DNA of 64,000 bases. Origin: Cladopsammia gracilis (lineage: Eukaryota; Cnidaria; Anthozoa; Scleractinia; Dendrophylliidae). Below the pieces are notes generated by a model. That model was given only the letters and a program-made list of their open reading frames with translations. It had not been told where the DNA came from and did not search any database. Location of the stretch: NCBI GenBank assembly GCA_022457155.1, contig JAJGOT010000124.1:704001-768000 (forward strand), written 5' to 3'. Below are positions 23,801-34,553 of this stretch, one piece after another. The first letter of the stretch is position 1, and each line of letters starts with the position of its first letter. The position numbers and the translations under genes were made by a program.

Positions 23801-26800
23801 TTGGCGGCTAGGAGGGGCAGCGGCTTCGCTCCATGTTTTAATGCGGTGCGCAAAAAGTCAGAGCTCGAAGCAATTACATGTCGGCGGCGCCAAGCGCGGG
23901 AAAACGCGTGCGAGCAAGTCACGATTGGTTTTGGTTTTACTTCTGATTGGTTGAGAAGGTGGCGCGAGATTTTTTAGCCAATCACAAAGCGTAGCAATGA
24001 AAAACCAAAGCAACTGTGTAATTACTTTTCACACTCAATTGAAAACTGCTCTATAATATTGTATTCTTGTTCTCTTGATAGGACAGCCCCCGCCACCGCC
24101 TGATACCACAATCATCACTCCACCTAACCCGACATCAAACACTCTCACGAAAGAACCGGAGATCGACTCAGGAAGAGGTACCTTTTATTCATTTATTATT
24201 TCTTTCTTTTATGAAATGCAACATCACAAAAAAGTACAATGATAGAATTACAAGTGTTTGCGAGAAAACGTAGAAAATATTAGTAGACAAACATATAGAT
24301 GTTAATGAACTAGCGTGAGGTCCGTATTGGGAAAATATTGGTCGAGTTCTTTTTTTGCAAGTTTTGCTAAAAGAAGAACGAGACCAATATTTCCGATAAA
24401 TTAATGCAACCATCGGCTAACGCGGGCGACCCCGTAGATGTCCAAACGATGTCCGTCATTGGCGAACGATACAATTGATATATCACTTGAACAATGCCCC
24501 TATCGCTAATCCCTATCCCAGCGGGACAAGGGGCTAACGCGCGCGCGCCAAAGCTGAGCACATTCTTGCATTTTTCAAGCCACTTTGCGAAAAGTTTAAC
24601 CAAAATTGTCGGCAACATGCGGAAAAAATATTTCTACTTAATAAAAAACAGTTTTCATTTGTTCATTGTTTCATAAATGGAATTCGAAGAAATAAGTTCA
24701 TGAGCGGTCCATCTCAGCGGCAGTCAGCGCTCCGTATTGCAAAATGCAGTCCACTCAGGGAACCAATCAGAATGCTCATTTTCATCGTGGACCAGTTTGT
24801 CATATAATAATACACATAACATAAAATAGACCAATTAATAGAAGAATCAAAGGACCCTATGAGCCAACTCGTGAATAGGAAACCACATTCGGACCTCCCC
24901 TCTTCTAGGCGTTTTTTTCTTCCGATCCCTACCTCTGCGTCAGCTTCCCCCCCCCCCCCCCTCCCCCCCTCCCCCCCTCAGTCTGTTGTGATTGGACAAA
25001 GTGATTCAATCAATCAATTGATTTTACGACACTCAATTGGATACCAGCAAGAATAATGCTGGGGAAAATCAATTGCTGGCTGAAAGCGAACATGCTTAGC
25101 CTTAATGTTGCGAAAACCGAGTTCATGATCATAGGTTCTCGTCAGAGGCTACTTGCTGAGAGTAACGAAGTATGTAAAAAGGTATGATCAGCAATAGGTG
25201 CTCTGCAGCGTATTAGGCCCTTTGTCTCTCAATCTATTGCAATACAAATTTATAACGCCCTAATCCAGCCCAATCTCGACTACTGTAGCCACGTCTGGGA
25301 TGGGCTTAGTAATCAAATGAGCGATAAACTGCAAAAGGTACAGAACCATGCAGCCAGGGTGATCGCGAAGGCTAATTACGAGACAAGCTCCAACATGCTC
25401 CGGGAAAAACTGAAATGGAATACACTCTCAGTAAGGCGAAAAAAGCAAAAGGCAGTTATAATGTTTAAGTCCCTCAACAAATTAGCCCCAATGTACTTGC
25501 AGGACTTATTCAATAAATGAAGCACAAATTACAATTTACGAAATTCGTGTGGTAAACTAACATTGCCCAAGCCAAACACTAATAATCTGGAGCGTAGCTT
25601 TAGCTACAGCGGGGCTCAATTGTGAAATTCCTTACCACAAGATGTAAGAAACATCAAGTCAATAGAGCAATTTAAAAGGGAAATAAACCGACTATTTCAA
25701 TCATCGGCTTCCCACTCGGCAATTTTGTAAAATCTCACACCAGTCTTTAATGCGTATGTACTTAGACCTTTAGCTCCCGTGAGTGCCAAAAATAAAAATT
25801 CAAGAAAAATCCCTTATGTCATTTTGTAAAGTATTAAAAAAAAACCAAATGATACAAAGCAAAAGTACTGCCAAAGAGGTTTCATTTGAATGGTCACACC
25901 ATAGGATTCCGTTGATAGATTCAAAAGTTAAAACAAATGGTACCATGCAAAAGTACTGCTGAAGAGGTTTCATTTGAATGGTCACACCATAAGATTTCGT
26001 TGACAGATTCAAAAGTTAGAGCTACACTACATGTCTCCATAATTGACTCTGGGATTGAAAGGGTTAAAGGCACAGCCAAGGCCGTCTCACACCAACGAAA
26101 TAATTCAGCTCATCGTGTTTTAATCATAGAGCAGTTTCCTATTGAGTGTCGTAAAACCAAAACCAATCACAGCAGTCGTAAACAATCCAATGAACCAATC
26201 AGAGCTCGAAGCAAATACATGTCGGCGGCGCCAAGCGCGGGAAAACGCGTGCGAGCAAGTCACGATTGGTTTTGGTTTTACTTCTGATTGGTCGCGAAAG
26301 TGGCGCGAGATTTTTTAGCCAATCACAAAGCGTAGCAATGCAAAACCAAAGCACTTGTTTAATTACTTTCGACACTCAATTGAAAACTGCTCTATTGTTT
26401 CTATTTTCAGTTAAAGTGGGTGAACGTGGTGCTGATAACAAAATTGCTATGACAGTGGAACATCGTCTACTCCAGGATTTGATCTACAGTGAGAGCTACA
26501 GCAGAGAGGTCAGGCCAGCTCTCCATGACAACGAGGTCCTAAGAGTTGCGTTTTCTCTAGCGCTTGTCCAGATCGTGGACGTGGTACGTTATCAAGATTT
26601 TGCACCTCTTTACAGCCATGCTCCGTCACGCGTGACCAGTAATCCAATAGAATGTAATAAACATTTGAATATTTCTTTGTAACGTCCGAGATTTGAATGA
26701 AACCTTGAAGATCTCTCTGGAAAACACTTTGAAAAACACGAGTAAACGGAAAATAACTTCGCTACACGCATAAAAAACTAACTTTGTTCGGATATGTAAC

Positions 26801-29800
26801 ATTTCAAATAAAATGATACTTTGTTGCTCTTTGTTTCCGAAAATGCGATAAAATTCTCACGGGAATTCCGAATCTCGGAATGAATTTACAAACCGACGCG
26901 TAAACTTAAAAACTCCATCCAAATTTTCAAAAATACTGGTCACGCGTGACGGAGCATGGCTGTAATATACATGAAAGGATTTCAAAAGGCCGGAAACTCT
27001 TGCCTGATATCTGCCGTCGTGATGTTTTCTTAGACAAAAGCACGTTGCTCTATATTGTTTCAGTCTCGGTTTACAAATGAGTACCAGTAGACTGTTAGGA
27101 ATACCTAAGAAAATGCTTAAGGTAACCGGCCTGCAATTGACTCGCACCCCATCCAGGGGCGTAGCTACCTATACGCACGTACGCATACACGTACCAATGC
27201 TGGGTTAACTGTCAACATAACACATAAGTTGTCATAATAATTAACCTTGGATAAGCGCTAACTAAACCTTGAACAACTCGGCCCTGGAGCAAAACCAAAA
27301 CTAATCTTAACTTGGCTTACGTGAATTTTTCGCGCTTGAAACCGGTTAAATGTTCGTGTTTTGAGTTATGATTGGTTCATGGAATTATTTTCGTTCGATG
27401 CTTCTGTCAAGATGTCCTTTCTGTTTTCCATATTTTAATTTAAATTCCGCTTTTTATAGGACGAGAAGGCAGAGACACTGAAAGTTAATGCATGGACAAC
27501 ACAGGTTGGTGACATCACTGTTTACTATTGCTCGATTAAGGGGGGGGGGGGGGGGGGTGAATCTTAACTACAGTTTTTGAGTCGTTGCTTGAGATATTAT
27601 TTTATGGTTAGCATTTCTCACGTGTTGTAAACTGCTAATATGGTGGGAACTATGAAACTGAACACAAGACATCACAAAATCGAAATTACACATGCGCAAC
27701 TAGTGCTAGTCCCCAACCGCGCGTAAGAATGAAAAAGCGCAAAAATTAAAAACAAAAAGAGATAAAAATCTGTTTTTTTTTTGTGAATCATAAGCAATTC
27801 AATTTTTTTTAAATAATCTGCAGCATGGAATTACCGTTAGGAGAAAAATATGAAAGCTATTAAGGAAAATATATTAAAATACACGTTCATGACGTCATAG
27901 CTTTTTCAATAACGTGAATTTTAACAAATCCGTGCTACAGATTTTATTAGGATGTTCTTAAGCCGTTGACGTTGGTTTTATTGGAAAGAAATGTAAGATG
28001 TTTGAGTTTTAAGGGGTTTTGTTATGTTCTGGTCACGTGACTTACCAAATATGTTTGTGTCTCATTAAATCTGATGGAACCATCAACAGAATGAACGTGA
28101 CCAAAGATTATAGCCGAGGAAGTAAAGAAACTCATTATAGGATGTTTGGAATTATTTCATAGCATCCAAGTTGTAGTTAAGTTTCTCCCCCTTTAAGGAT
28201 AAGAGATAAGTTACAAACAACCAAGTGAAAGCCAACCACTGATGTCCGCCTTAGGGAGGTGTCCGCATTACAGAGGTATCCGCCTTACAGGGGTGTCTGC
28301 CTTACAGAGGTGTCTGCCTTATAGAGATGCCCGCATTACAGAGTGTCTGCCTCACAGAGGTGTCTGCCTTACAGAGGTGTCTGCCTTACAGGTGTCTACC
28401 TCACAGGGGAGACCGCTTAGAGAGAGTTATAGCGACACTGTCCCACCGAAATAACGAAACTGTGTTTACATAATTTCCATGTTATATCGCCAAATGCCAG
28501 TAAATAAATTGAATAAAAAGATTGTATAAAGCAAAACAGAAGCAGTAGTTTGGGGGAAAAAGCGCAGGGTTACAAGGATGCAAGTGGATTACAGTTTATC
28601 AATTTTGATTTCGTGACAGGCGGTCAAGAAATCAAAGTACCCATTTTGGTGGAATTTTGAGATTTTTAGTCGCTTTTTTTTCTTTTCTGTTTTTTGTCTT
28701 ATTTCTTTGCATACATGATCATCACTTCTGGCGATTTTTTTCCTACTTTAACAGCTTTAAGATCGTAAAGCGCCCGGTCATCATCATAAAAACACGATAT
28801 TTCAGCCGGGACCGATTTCTTTCTTTGCTGTTGCGTTGTATGTTGTATTTTCTGATTTCCGAGCGCATCAATTGAATTTTAAAACATATAAATATGGAAT
28901 TTTCGCCATACAAATGGGCTACAAATCCATATTAACATAACCATAAACACTTAATGACTGGTCCCGAGGGACACAGTGAATTTTGTTTCCCGAGAAACGT
29001 CGAGATTCGAGGGAAACAAAATTCACTGTTTCCCGAGGGATCAGTCATTAAGTGATTTGTTAAAAAGCAACGCAAAATAAAACACAACACAAGACAGTTT
29101 GAAAAACGCGCCGAGCATTCGATCCATCATAATCATGCCACCTTTTGTCACGGTCTGATCACGTGCGCTAGCGGGCAACAGTGCAATGTTACCCTCTGAC
29201 GTCAAAATTGTTGCCCGCTTTCGCAAATGTTGCCCGCTTAGCACAATTGGCGGGAAACAGTTTGTATGTTAGATGTCATGTGACGACCAATCAACCATAT
29301 CAACGCGCGCGTTGTATTGAGAAAAACTCCAGCTATATAACCATTGTGTTTGTTTCAGGAGTGGAAGGATCCTTTCCTCACATGGAATCCAGATCATTAT
29401 GACGGAATCACGAAAATCAACGTTGAGCCAGACATGGTTTGGCTACCAGTCATTATTCTTTATAACAAGTAAGGGCGCATCAAAACTGTCATAAATGAAC
29501 GATAGCTTCTAAATAAACTTTGATGCTACGTCTGCGAGGAAGTTTGGCTTTATCGGAAAATAAATTGATCACTGTAAATGCAGGGGCGAATCTAGGAGGA
29601 GGGTGCAGGGGGTGCGCACCCCTCCCTGAGATGACCTAGTCTGCATTGTTCGCTTTTAAAATTTATTTACGTCACCCTTCAGTTACGTCATTCCTTAGAG
29701 GTGCACCCCCTCCTCAGAAAAATCCTGGATCCGCCCCTGAAATGGATACAAAAGCTCGGTTGAAGGGCTAGCAATGGAAACACCAGCGTGTGAATCTCTT

Positions 29801-32796
29801 GACGGAGGCCAATTTACCTTATCAATCAATCAATTAATCAATAATTAATCAATCAAGTAGACATAGAGACCGTGGACAGGCAAACAAACAAACAAACAAG
29901 AAAAGAATTATGAGCATGATCGATTGTTTTGTGGGATCTAATTTAATGTCCTTTTGTATTATTTACTTTAGTATTATTTAGTATTATATACGTATTATAT
30001 TTTGTATTCTTCAGCGCTGCAGAGGGTTTCACTGGTGGCATAGAAAAGTACAAGACAAAAGTGGTGATTGACAACAACGGCACAGTCACGTGGTTTGCTG
30101 CCACTCAGTTCATCTCCTCCTGCAAACAAAACATTCGCTTTTTCCCGTATGACGAGCAGTTCTGTTACCTAAAATTCGGGTGAGCGTGCAAAGATGCTTT
30201 TTGTTTCATTTTATTTGAGCTGGGTAAAGTCCGTTTATGAGCTAATTTTTCTTCTGTTTTCCGTAGTATGATGTGATTTGTAGTATTGCTACCCCACGGA
30301 GGGGATGCTAGACCATCCCAATATACCTCCGAGAATACATATATATATTTTTGCTGGAATTCCACATCAGTTAACTTGCATCCCAGACTCGTACCCAGTC
30401 GCTATCTAGTTTTGGGGCAAGAGGAGTGGATGCAAGTGAAGTGAAGTGCGTGGGGCATCATGGAAAAGTTCTCTCTCTCTCTCTCTCTACCCTTTCCATG
30501 ACACCCCATGCTCCTCAGTTAACTTGAATCAAATCTCCTTTATAAGGCTAATTTTACAAGCCGAAATATTGGCCATTAAATAAGCCCATTTGCCACAGTC
30601 CAAGCTTTGCATTCAGTTTCGTTTTACTACACTTCAACTGACGTCTGATTCGAGCATCTTTACATTCGCCACTTTAGAAACGAGAAGGAAACTGGGTCGA
30701 GTGAACTTTCGCAACGACTTCTGGGACTGTTACTGGGGACAGAGACAAAAGAAGCGTCCCCTGTAACGATAATAATAATAATAATAACTTTATTTCACAC
30801 AGAATTCAGAAAGTTTACACTTATTTACACTGAAGCTGTGCCTAATAATATAATACTAAAAGTTAATAAATAATAAGAAATAATAAAATCTAAAATATAC
30901 ATAAGTAATTATATGATCGATATAAATCCTAAGACCTAATACACTCTAAAACCTAACTCTAAAGCCTAACCTAATCCCAGAAGTCGTTGCGAAAGTTCAC
31001 TCGGCCCAGTTTCCTTCTCGTATTTAAAGTGGCAAATTAGAGATCCGGTAAAACTGAACCATTGCGTGTTATTTTACGCGTCGTGTGGACCTTTGCATTC
31101 AAAGGTTTCTAAATAAAGAGTGACAAGGTACGGGCCTGCTGGTACCATTTATACCCTAGAACTAGTGTTCCTGTCTAAGAACACAACACGAGGCAGTAAC
31201 CACGCACCTTCAGATCAATACCGTAATGACTCGATTTAGCGCCCAAGGCGATTATTTACTATTGGTAGCTAAAGGAAGGGCACTTACTGGCAAGGGGTCG
31301 CTTTTTTTTGACGAAATATGCAAGCATGAAAAAGCACTTTAATGAACAAAAACAGAGAATGGATAATTCACATAGTCAGAAAAACGGTAAGAACGGTTCG
31401 CAAGTCGGAATATAATACGCTAATATCCCTCAAGGTCTTCAATGTCACTTTCTTCGATAAAATAGCTTTCTGGCGTAGCATCTTCATGGGGGTTGCTTAT
31501 TAGAAAGGGGGCGTTATTAATATAACGAAACTCCAAGTGAGGGGGGGGGGGGGGGAAGGGGGATTAGAAAGGGGGCGCTTATTAGAAGGAGGGCGCTGAA
31601 TCGAATTATTACGGTTATCGTATACAATCAAGGCCCAGTTGCAAGGATGGCCATATCTCACGTATTGAACATTTCAGCTTCCTCTTCTGAATTTTGCCTG
31701 CAGTTCTTGGACTTACAACATAAAATTCCTGGACATGTATACAAACCAGAAGAGAGCCGATATGTCTAACTACATCAAAAACGGCGAGTGGTCAGTACTG
31801 GATGTCCCTGTGACGGAGAACAAGTTGTACTATCAGTGCTGCCCGGAGCCATACGCCGACATCACCTTCACCATCCACATGAAGCGAAAGGTTCTCTACT
31901 ACATTTTCAACCTAATCATTCCCACTACCATGATAGTCACGTTTATTCCGGTCGGCTTCTGCCTTCCACCAACCACAGGCGAGAGAGTCACGCTCAACAT
32001 CACGGTACTCCTTACCATGACGGTGTTCCTAAACATTGCCTCCAACACGCTGCCATCCACATCCGACAGTATCCCTCTGCTCGGTGATTACTATCTTATT
32101 CTGATGATCCAGAACTGCTTTGCCATTCTAGCCACGGTCATTGTCTTGCGGTATTACTATGCTGGTCCAACGCGTATGCCCGAACGTTGGCGTGTGATAA
32201 TTAACGAGTGGATAGCCTCGTGTCTGTTTTTTGTTATCACACAGAAGCCCAAGGGTAAAGGAATTAGCCAGTGGTGTGGAAAACAAACCGAGGAGGACTG
32301 CTTCGACTGCGACGAGACAGGGGAGTCCTACATTGTTCACAACGGGAACAACACAACTGGTGAACAAATTGCTTTGATCGAAAGAGCGCCAAAGAATTCG
32401 ATCCCGCGGGCCAACGGGATGCTAGACCAAGGGCGGCGGGTTCCGTGCAGTGGGTCACCAACCAAATCGAAGAGCGAGCCGGCCATTAACATTTTAACTA
32501 GGGAACTCTCAGGTGCGTCAGAGAAACGGATGCGAAGAAGAAAGTTGCCTATCATTCCTAAACGTGCCAACGCCCTGAACACAGTACAGAACAGAGTTAT
32601 TGAAGGCCTTAGTGTCATGTCGCGGCGAGTTAAAGACGAAAATGAACAAGGGGAAATTTTCGATGATTGGGAGTTCGCGGCCATTGTTCTTGATCGCCTG
32701 TTTTTCGTGATGTTTTTCCTTTCAAGCTTGGCGCCTCTCCTGGTTTTCTTCATGTCTGCACCGGCTCCAAAACCGAGCCTGGTGGAACCACAGTAA
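20811..32796 (+). CDS. alpha-type nicotinic-like Cys-loop receptor subunit with N-terminal MANSC-like module
   Basis: Exons: 20811-20889, 23402-23659, 24082-24177, 26411-26583, 27460-27504, 29359-29468, 30015-30179, 31704-32796 (TAA). Junctions are AG/GT and in frame, giving 672 aa. In order: signal peptide (about 1-23); Cys-rich module (about 28-110) with CIKHACA, RCFAVEC and TC, resembling MANSC; proline-rich linker (113-144, QPPPPPDTT); ligand-binding domain with EHRLLQDL; a Cys-loop (C290-C304, 13 residues between, with FFPYDEQF); loop-B GSWTY; loop-C YYQCCPEPY (C354-C355, the vicinal pair of alpha subunits); M1-M3; long cytoplasmic loop; M4. GE before M2 (E at -1') predicts cation selectivity. 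M2 20' is Asn, not the Glu of alpha7. Role by family: pentameric ligand-gated channel in the plasma membrane; ligand unknown. The N-terminal module is unusual for this family. Exons 2-4 all lie close to inserted repeats. Confidence 0.88.
20911..21324. mobile_element. inverted-repeat element in receptor intron 1
   Basis: The ends TATAGACCAATATCAC and GTGATATTGGTCTATA pair; TATA may be the target duplication. Inner arms include the GAAATTTTGAAA region. The left end is 21 bases after the exon 1 donor. Confidence 0.75.
21463..21736. mobile_element. MITE family A, copy 1 (full length)
   Basis: Ends AGAGCAGTTTTCAATTGAG / CTCAATTGAAAACTGCTCT. The interior alternates short inverted ACCAATCA/TGATTGGT blocks and TTTCCCGCGCTTGGCG. 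About 274 bp, no coding sequence. TA may be the target site. Confidence 0.85.
22467..22788. mobile_element. MITE with CTGGTTCCCACTAG ends
   Basis: GCTGGTTCCCACTAGCGACG at the left pairs with CTCTAGTGGGAACCAGGT at the right. The interior is a TCCGATT/CCGACTCCG-rich repeat. In receptor intron 1. Confidence 0.75.
22806..23360. mobile_element. foldback element flanked by TTAA
   Basis: TTAA at 22802-22805 and 23361-23364 flanks terminal repeats AG(G/T)GCTACTACGATC. Arms of about 240 bp pair almost fully around a loop of about 70 bp. A TTAA target fits piggyBac- or Kolobok-type mobilisation. The right flank is about 40 bases before receptor exon 2. Confidence 0.8.
23858..24054. mobile_element. MITE family A, copy 2 (truncated)
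   Basis: Same interior and right end (CAATTGAAAACTGCTCTA) as copy 1; the left third is missing. Ends 27 bases before receptor exon 3. Confidence 0.85.
25050..25740 (+). mobile_element. 5'-truncated non-LTR retrotransposon (reverse transcriptase C-terminal part)
   Basis: Translated pieces read INCWLKANMLSLNVAKTEF, then a segment with YNALIQPNLDYCSHVWDG, QNHAARVI and KSLNKLAPMYL, the typical C-terminal part of reverse transcriptases of CR1/L2/Jockey-like elements. Several in-frame stops mark it as dead. It lies in intron 3 of the Cys-loop receptor, in the same orientation, and carries only the 3' third of the usual ORF. Confidence 0.8.
26128..26394. mobile_element. MITE family A, copy 3
   Basis: Full copy with both ends. 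Its right end is 16 bases before receptor exon 4, so the acceptor tract directly follows it. Confidence 0.85.
26611..26964. mobile_element. MITE family B, copy 1
   Basis: Terminal repeats TACAGCCATGCTCCGTCACG and CGTGACGGAGCATGGCTGTA. A second copy lies at 34191-34553. It begins 28 bases after the receptor exon 4 donor. Confidence 0.85.
28240..28425. repeat. minisatellite, unit about 18 bp
   Basis: About ten imperfect copies of GAGGTGTCTGCCTTACA. The motif resembles the GTCCGTCTTAGAGAGGTGTC repeats at 49755-50490 and 59651-60121. Confidence 0.8.
28948..29062. repeat. foldback element
   Basis: CACTTAATGACTG..CCCGAGGGA arms pair with TCCCTCGGGA-type and CAGTCATTAAGTG sequence, with a short GAGATTCGAG centre. 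In receptor intron 5. Confidence 0.75.
29582..29740. mobile_element. short MITE with AGGGGCG ends
   Basis: AGGGGCGAATCTAGGAGGAG at the left and a CCTGGATCCGCCCCT right end are inverted with mismatches. In receptor intron 6. Confidence 0.6.
30666..31035. repeat. inverted repeat enclosing a retroelement 3' tail
   Basis: Arms with CTTTCGCAACGACTTCTGGG and its complement flank an (ATA)n and AACTTTATTTCACAC stretch typical of reversed non-LTR 3' ends. In receptor intron 7. Confidence 0.6.
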
Positions 32797-32902
32797 ACTC
32801 TGCCTGGTGGAACCTCAGTAATTTGTGTTCATCAATCGATGCTACAGTTATTAATATTTGTAATTTATCATGCTATTGTAATTGGCATTTGTAATTTATC
32901 AT

Positions 32903-33181
32903 AGCGATTTTCGATTGAGTGTCGAAAGTAACTTAGCGACTGCTTTGGTTTTATATTTCTATCCTTTGTGATTGTATAAAAAATCACGCGCCACCTCAAC
33001 CAATCAGAGGTAAAAACAGAACCAATCCCGACTTGCCTGCACAAGTTTTCCCGCGCTTGTCGTCGGTTGCGTGTATTGGCTTCGAGTTCTGATTGGCTCA
33101 TTGGATTGTCCAGGTCTGTTGTGATTGGTCAGAGTGATTACTTTAGTTTTGGTTTTACAATACTCCGTTAAAACCACTCTA
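32903..33181. mobile_element. MITE family A, copy 4 (diverged)
   Basis: Diverged ends AGCGATTTTCGATTGAGTG / AAAACCACTCTA with the same interior blocks, about 105 bases after the receptor stop codon. Confidence 0.75.
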
Positions 33182-33202
33182 ATAACACTCGCTTGCAAGA
33201 AG

Positions 33203-33489
33203 GAGAAAGTGCATGGCGAATGCAAAGCTTTTAGTCAAAGAAAATTTGCGAAGAATGTGGTATACAATCTTCGATTGTCTTCAAATGGAAACGTTAAGTT
33301 CTTTGTTGCTGCATTGGACACAGCTTTTTAATAAATTTTGTTTCACTTGCAAGGAGAAAGTGCATGGCGAATGCAAAGTTTTTAGTCAAAGAAAATTTGC
33401 GAAGAATGTGGTATACAATCTTCGATTGTCTTCAAATGGAAACGTTAAGTTTTTTATTGCTGCATTGGACACAGCTTAACTCAGCTTTT
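33203..33489. repeat. recent 151-bp tandem duplication, possibly once coding
   Basis: Two copies starting GAGAAAGTGCATGGCGAATG at 33203 and 33354 differ by about three bases in the first 125. Both read VHGECK(A/V)FSQRKFAKNVVY on the plus strand. The period is not a multiple of three, so the frame shifts between copies. Confidence 0.75.
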
Positions 33490-34190
33490 TAATAACTTTT
33501 GTTTCATTTTTATTAACACTTTTGATTTCTTTATTTCCCGAGTAAATCACTCTTCAAAAATAAAGTACAAATCACCTTACTACACGACTTACTTTTTATC
33601 TGAATTACTGCTGAAAAAAAAATTCACACGGACTTTTTTCTAATCATTAATATTAAAAGCAAGCTATGAAACCCGTCCTATTAATATTTTAGTAGATTCT
33701 AAAATGAAATAACCTTGGTTATTTTGTCAGACGAAAATTAAAGTAGTGACGTTGACTATGTTTACGGCAAAATAATCCTGTAAGTAATGCTCCACATAAC
33801 CACATAGAATATCTTTGGTTTCAAGAATAGAGGGGCTAATGGTTAATAATTATATTTCAGTATAAAAATAAAGAAAATCCATTTGCGTAAATGAAATTTT
33901 AGGTAATTGTTCGTGCTTAACCAATAAGAATAGCAGAAGACAATAGCTAATAATTTTGCTTATTTGATGAAGTTCCCCAAATACAATATCTTTTAAAAAT
34001 TGCATGTTGTGCGATTGCGTCTCAAATTACTTGAAACCTTAAAAAAATTAGGCAAAATGCACCTTGAACCTTAACTTTTTAGCAGTTTTTTAGTCTAGGC
34101 CAGTGAGATCACTAGTTGTAACAATGAAAAAAGTTGACATTCCATCGTGCATTGCCGTTCAGCACTATCGTTCCTATACGGATCATTACT

Positions 34191-34553
34191 TACAGCCATG
34201 CTCCGTCACGCGTGACCAGTAATCTAGAGAATGAAATGAACATTTGAATATTTCTTTGTAACGTCCGAGATTTGAATGAAGACAATGAAACCTTGAAGAT
34301 CTCTGCGGAAAACACTTTGAAAGTCACGAATTAACGGAAAATAACTTCGCTGTACACATAAAAAAACCTAATATTGTTCGGATATGTAACATTTCAAACA
34401 AAATGATATTTTGTTGTTCTTTGTTTCCGAAAATGCAGTAAAATTCTCACGAGAATTCCGAATCTTGGAATGACTTTTCAAAACCGACGCGTAATCTTGA
34501 AAACTCCATTCAATTTACAAAAATACTGGTCACGCGTGACGGAGCATGGCAGT
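34191..34553. mobile_element. MITE family B, copy 2
   Basis: Same terminal repeats and interior as 26611-26964, with scattered substitutions and small indels. Confidence 0.85.

Noticed and set aside
26266..26682. 138-residue ORF as a separate gene
   Set aside because: It fuses MITE A, receptor exon 4 and the start of MITE B; only the exon part is coding.
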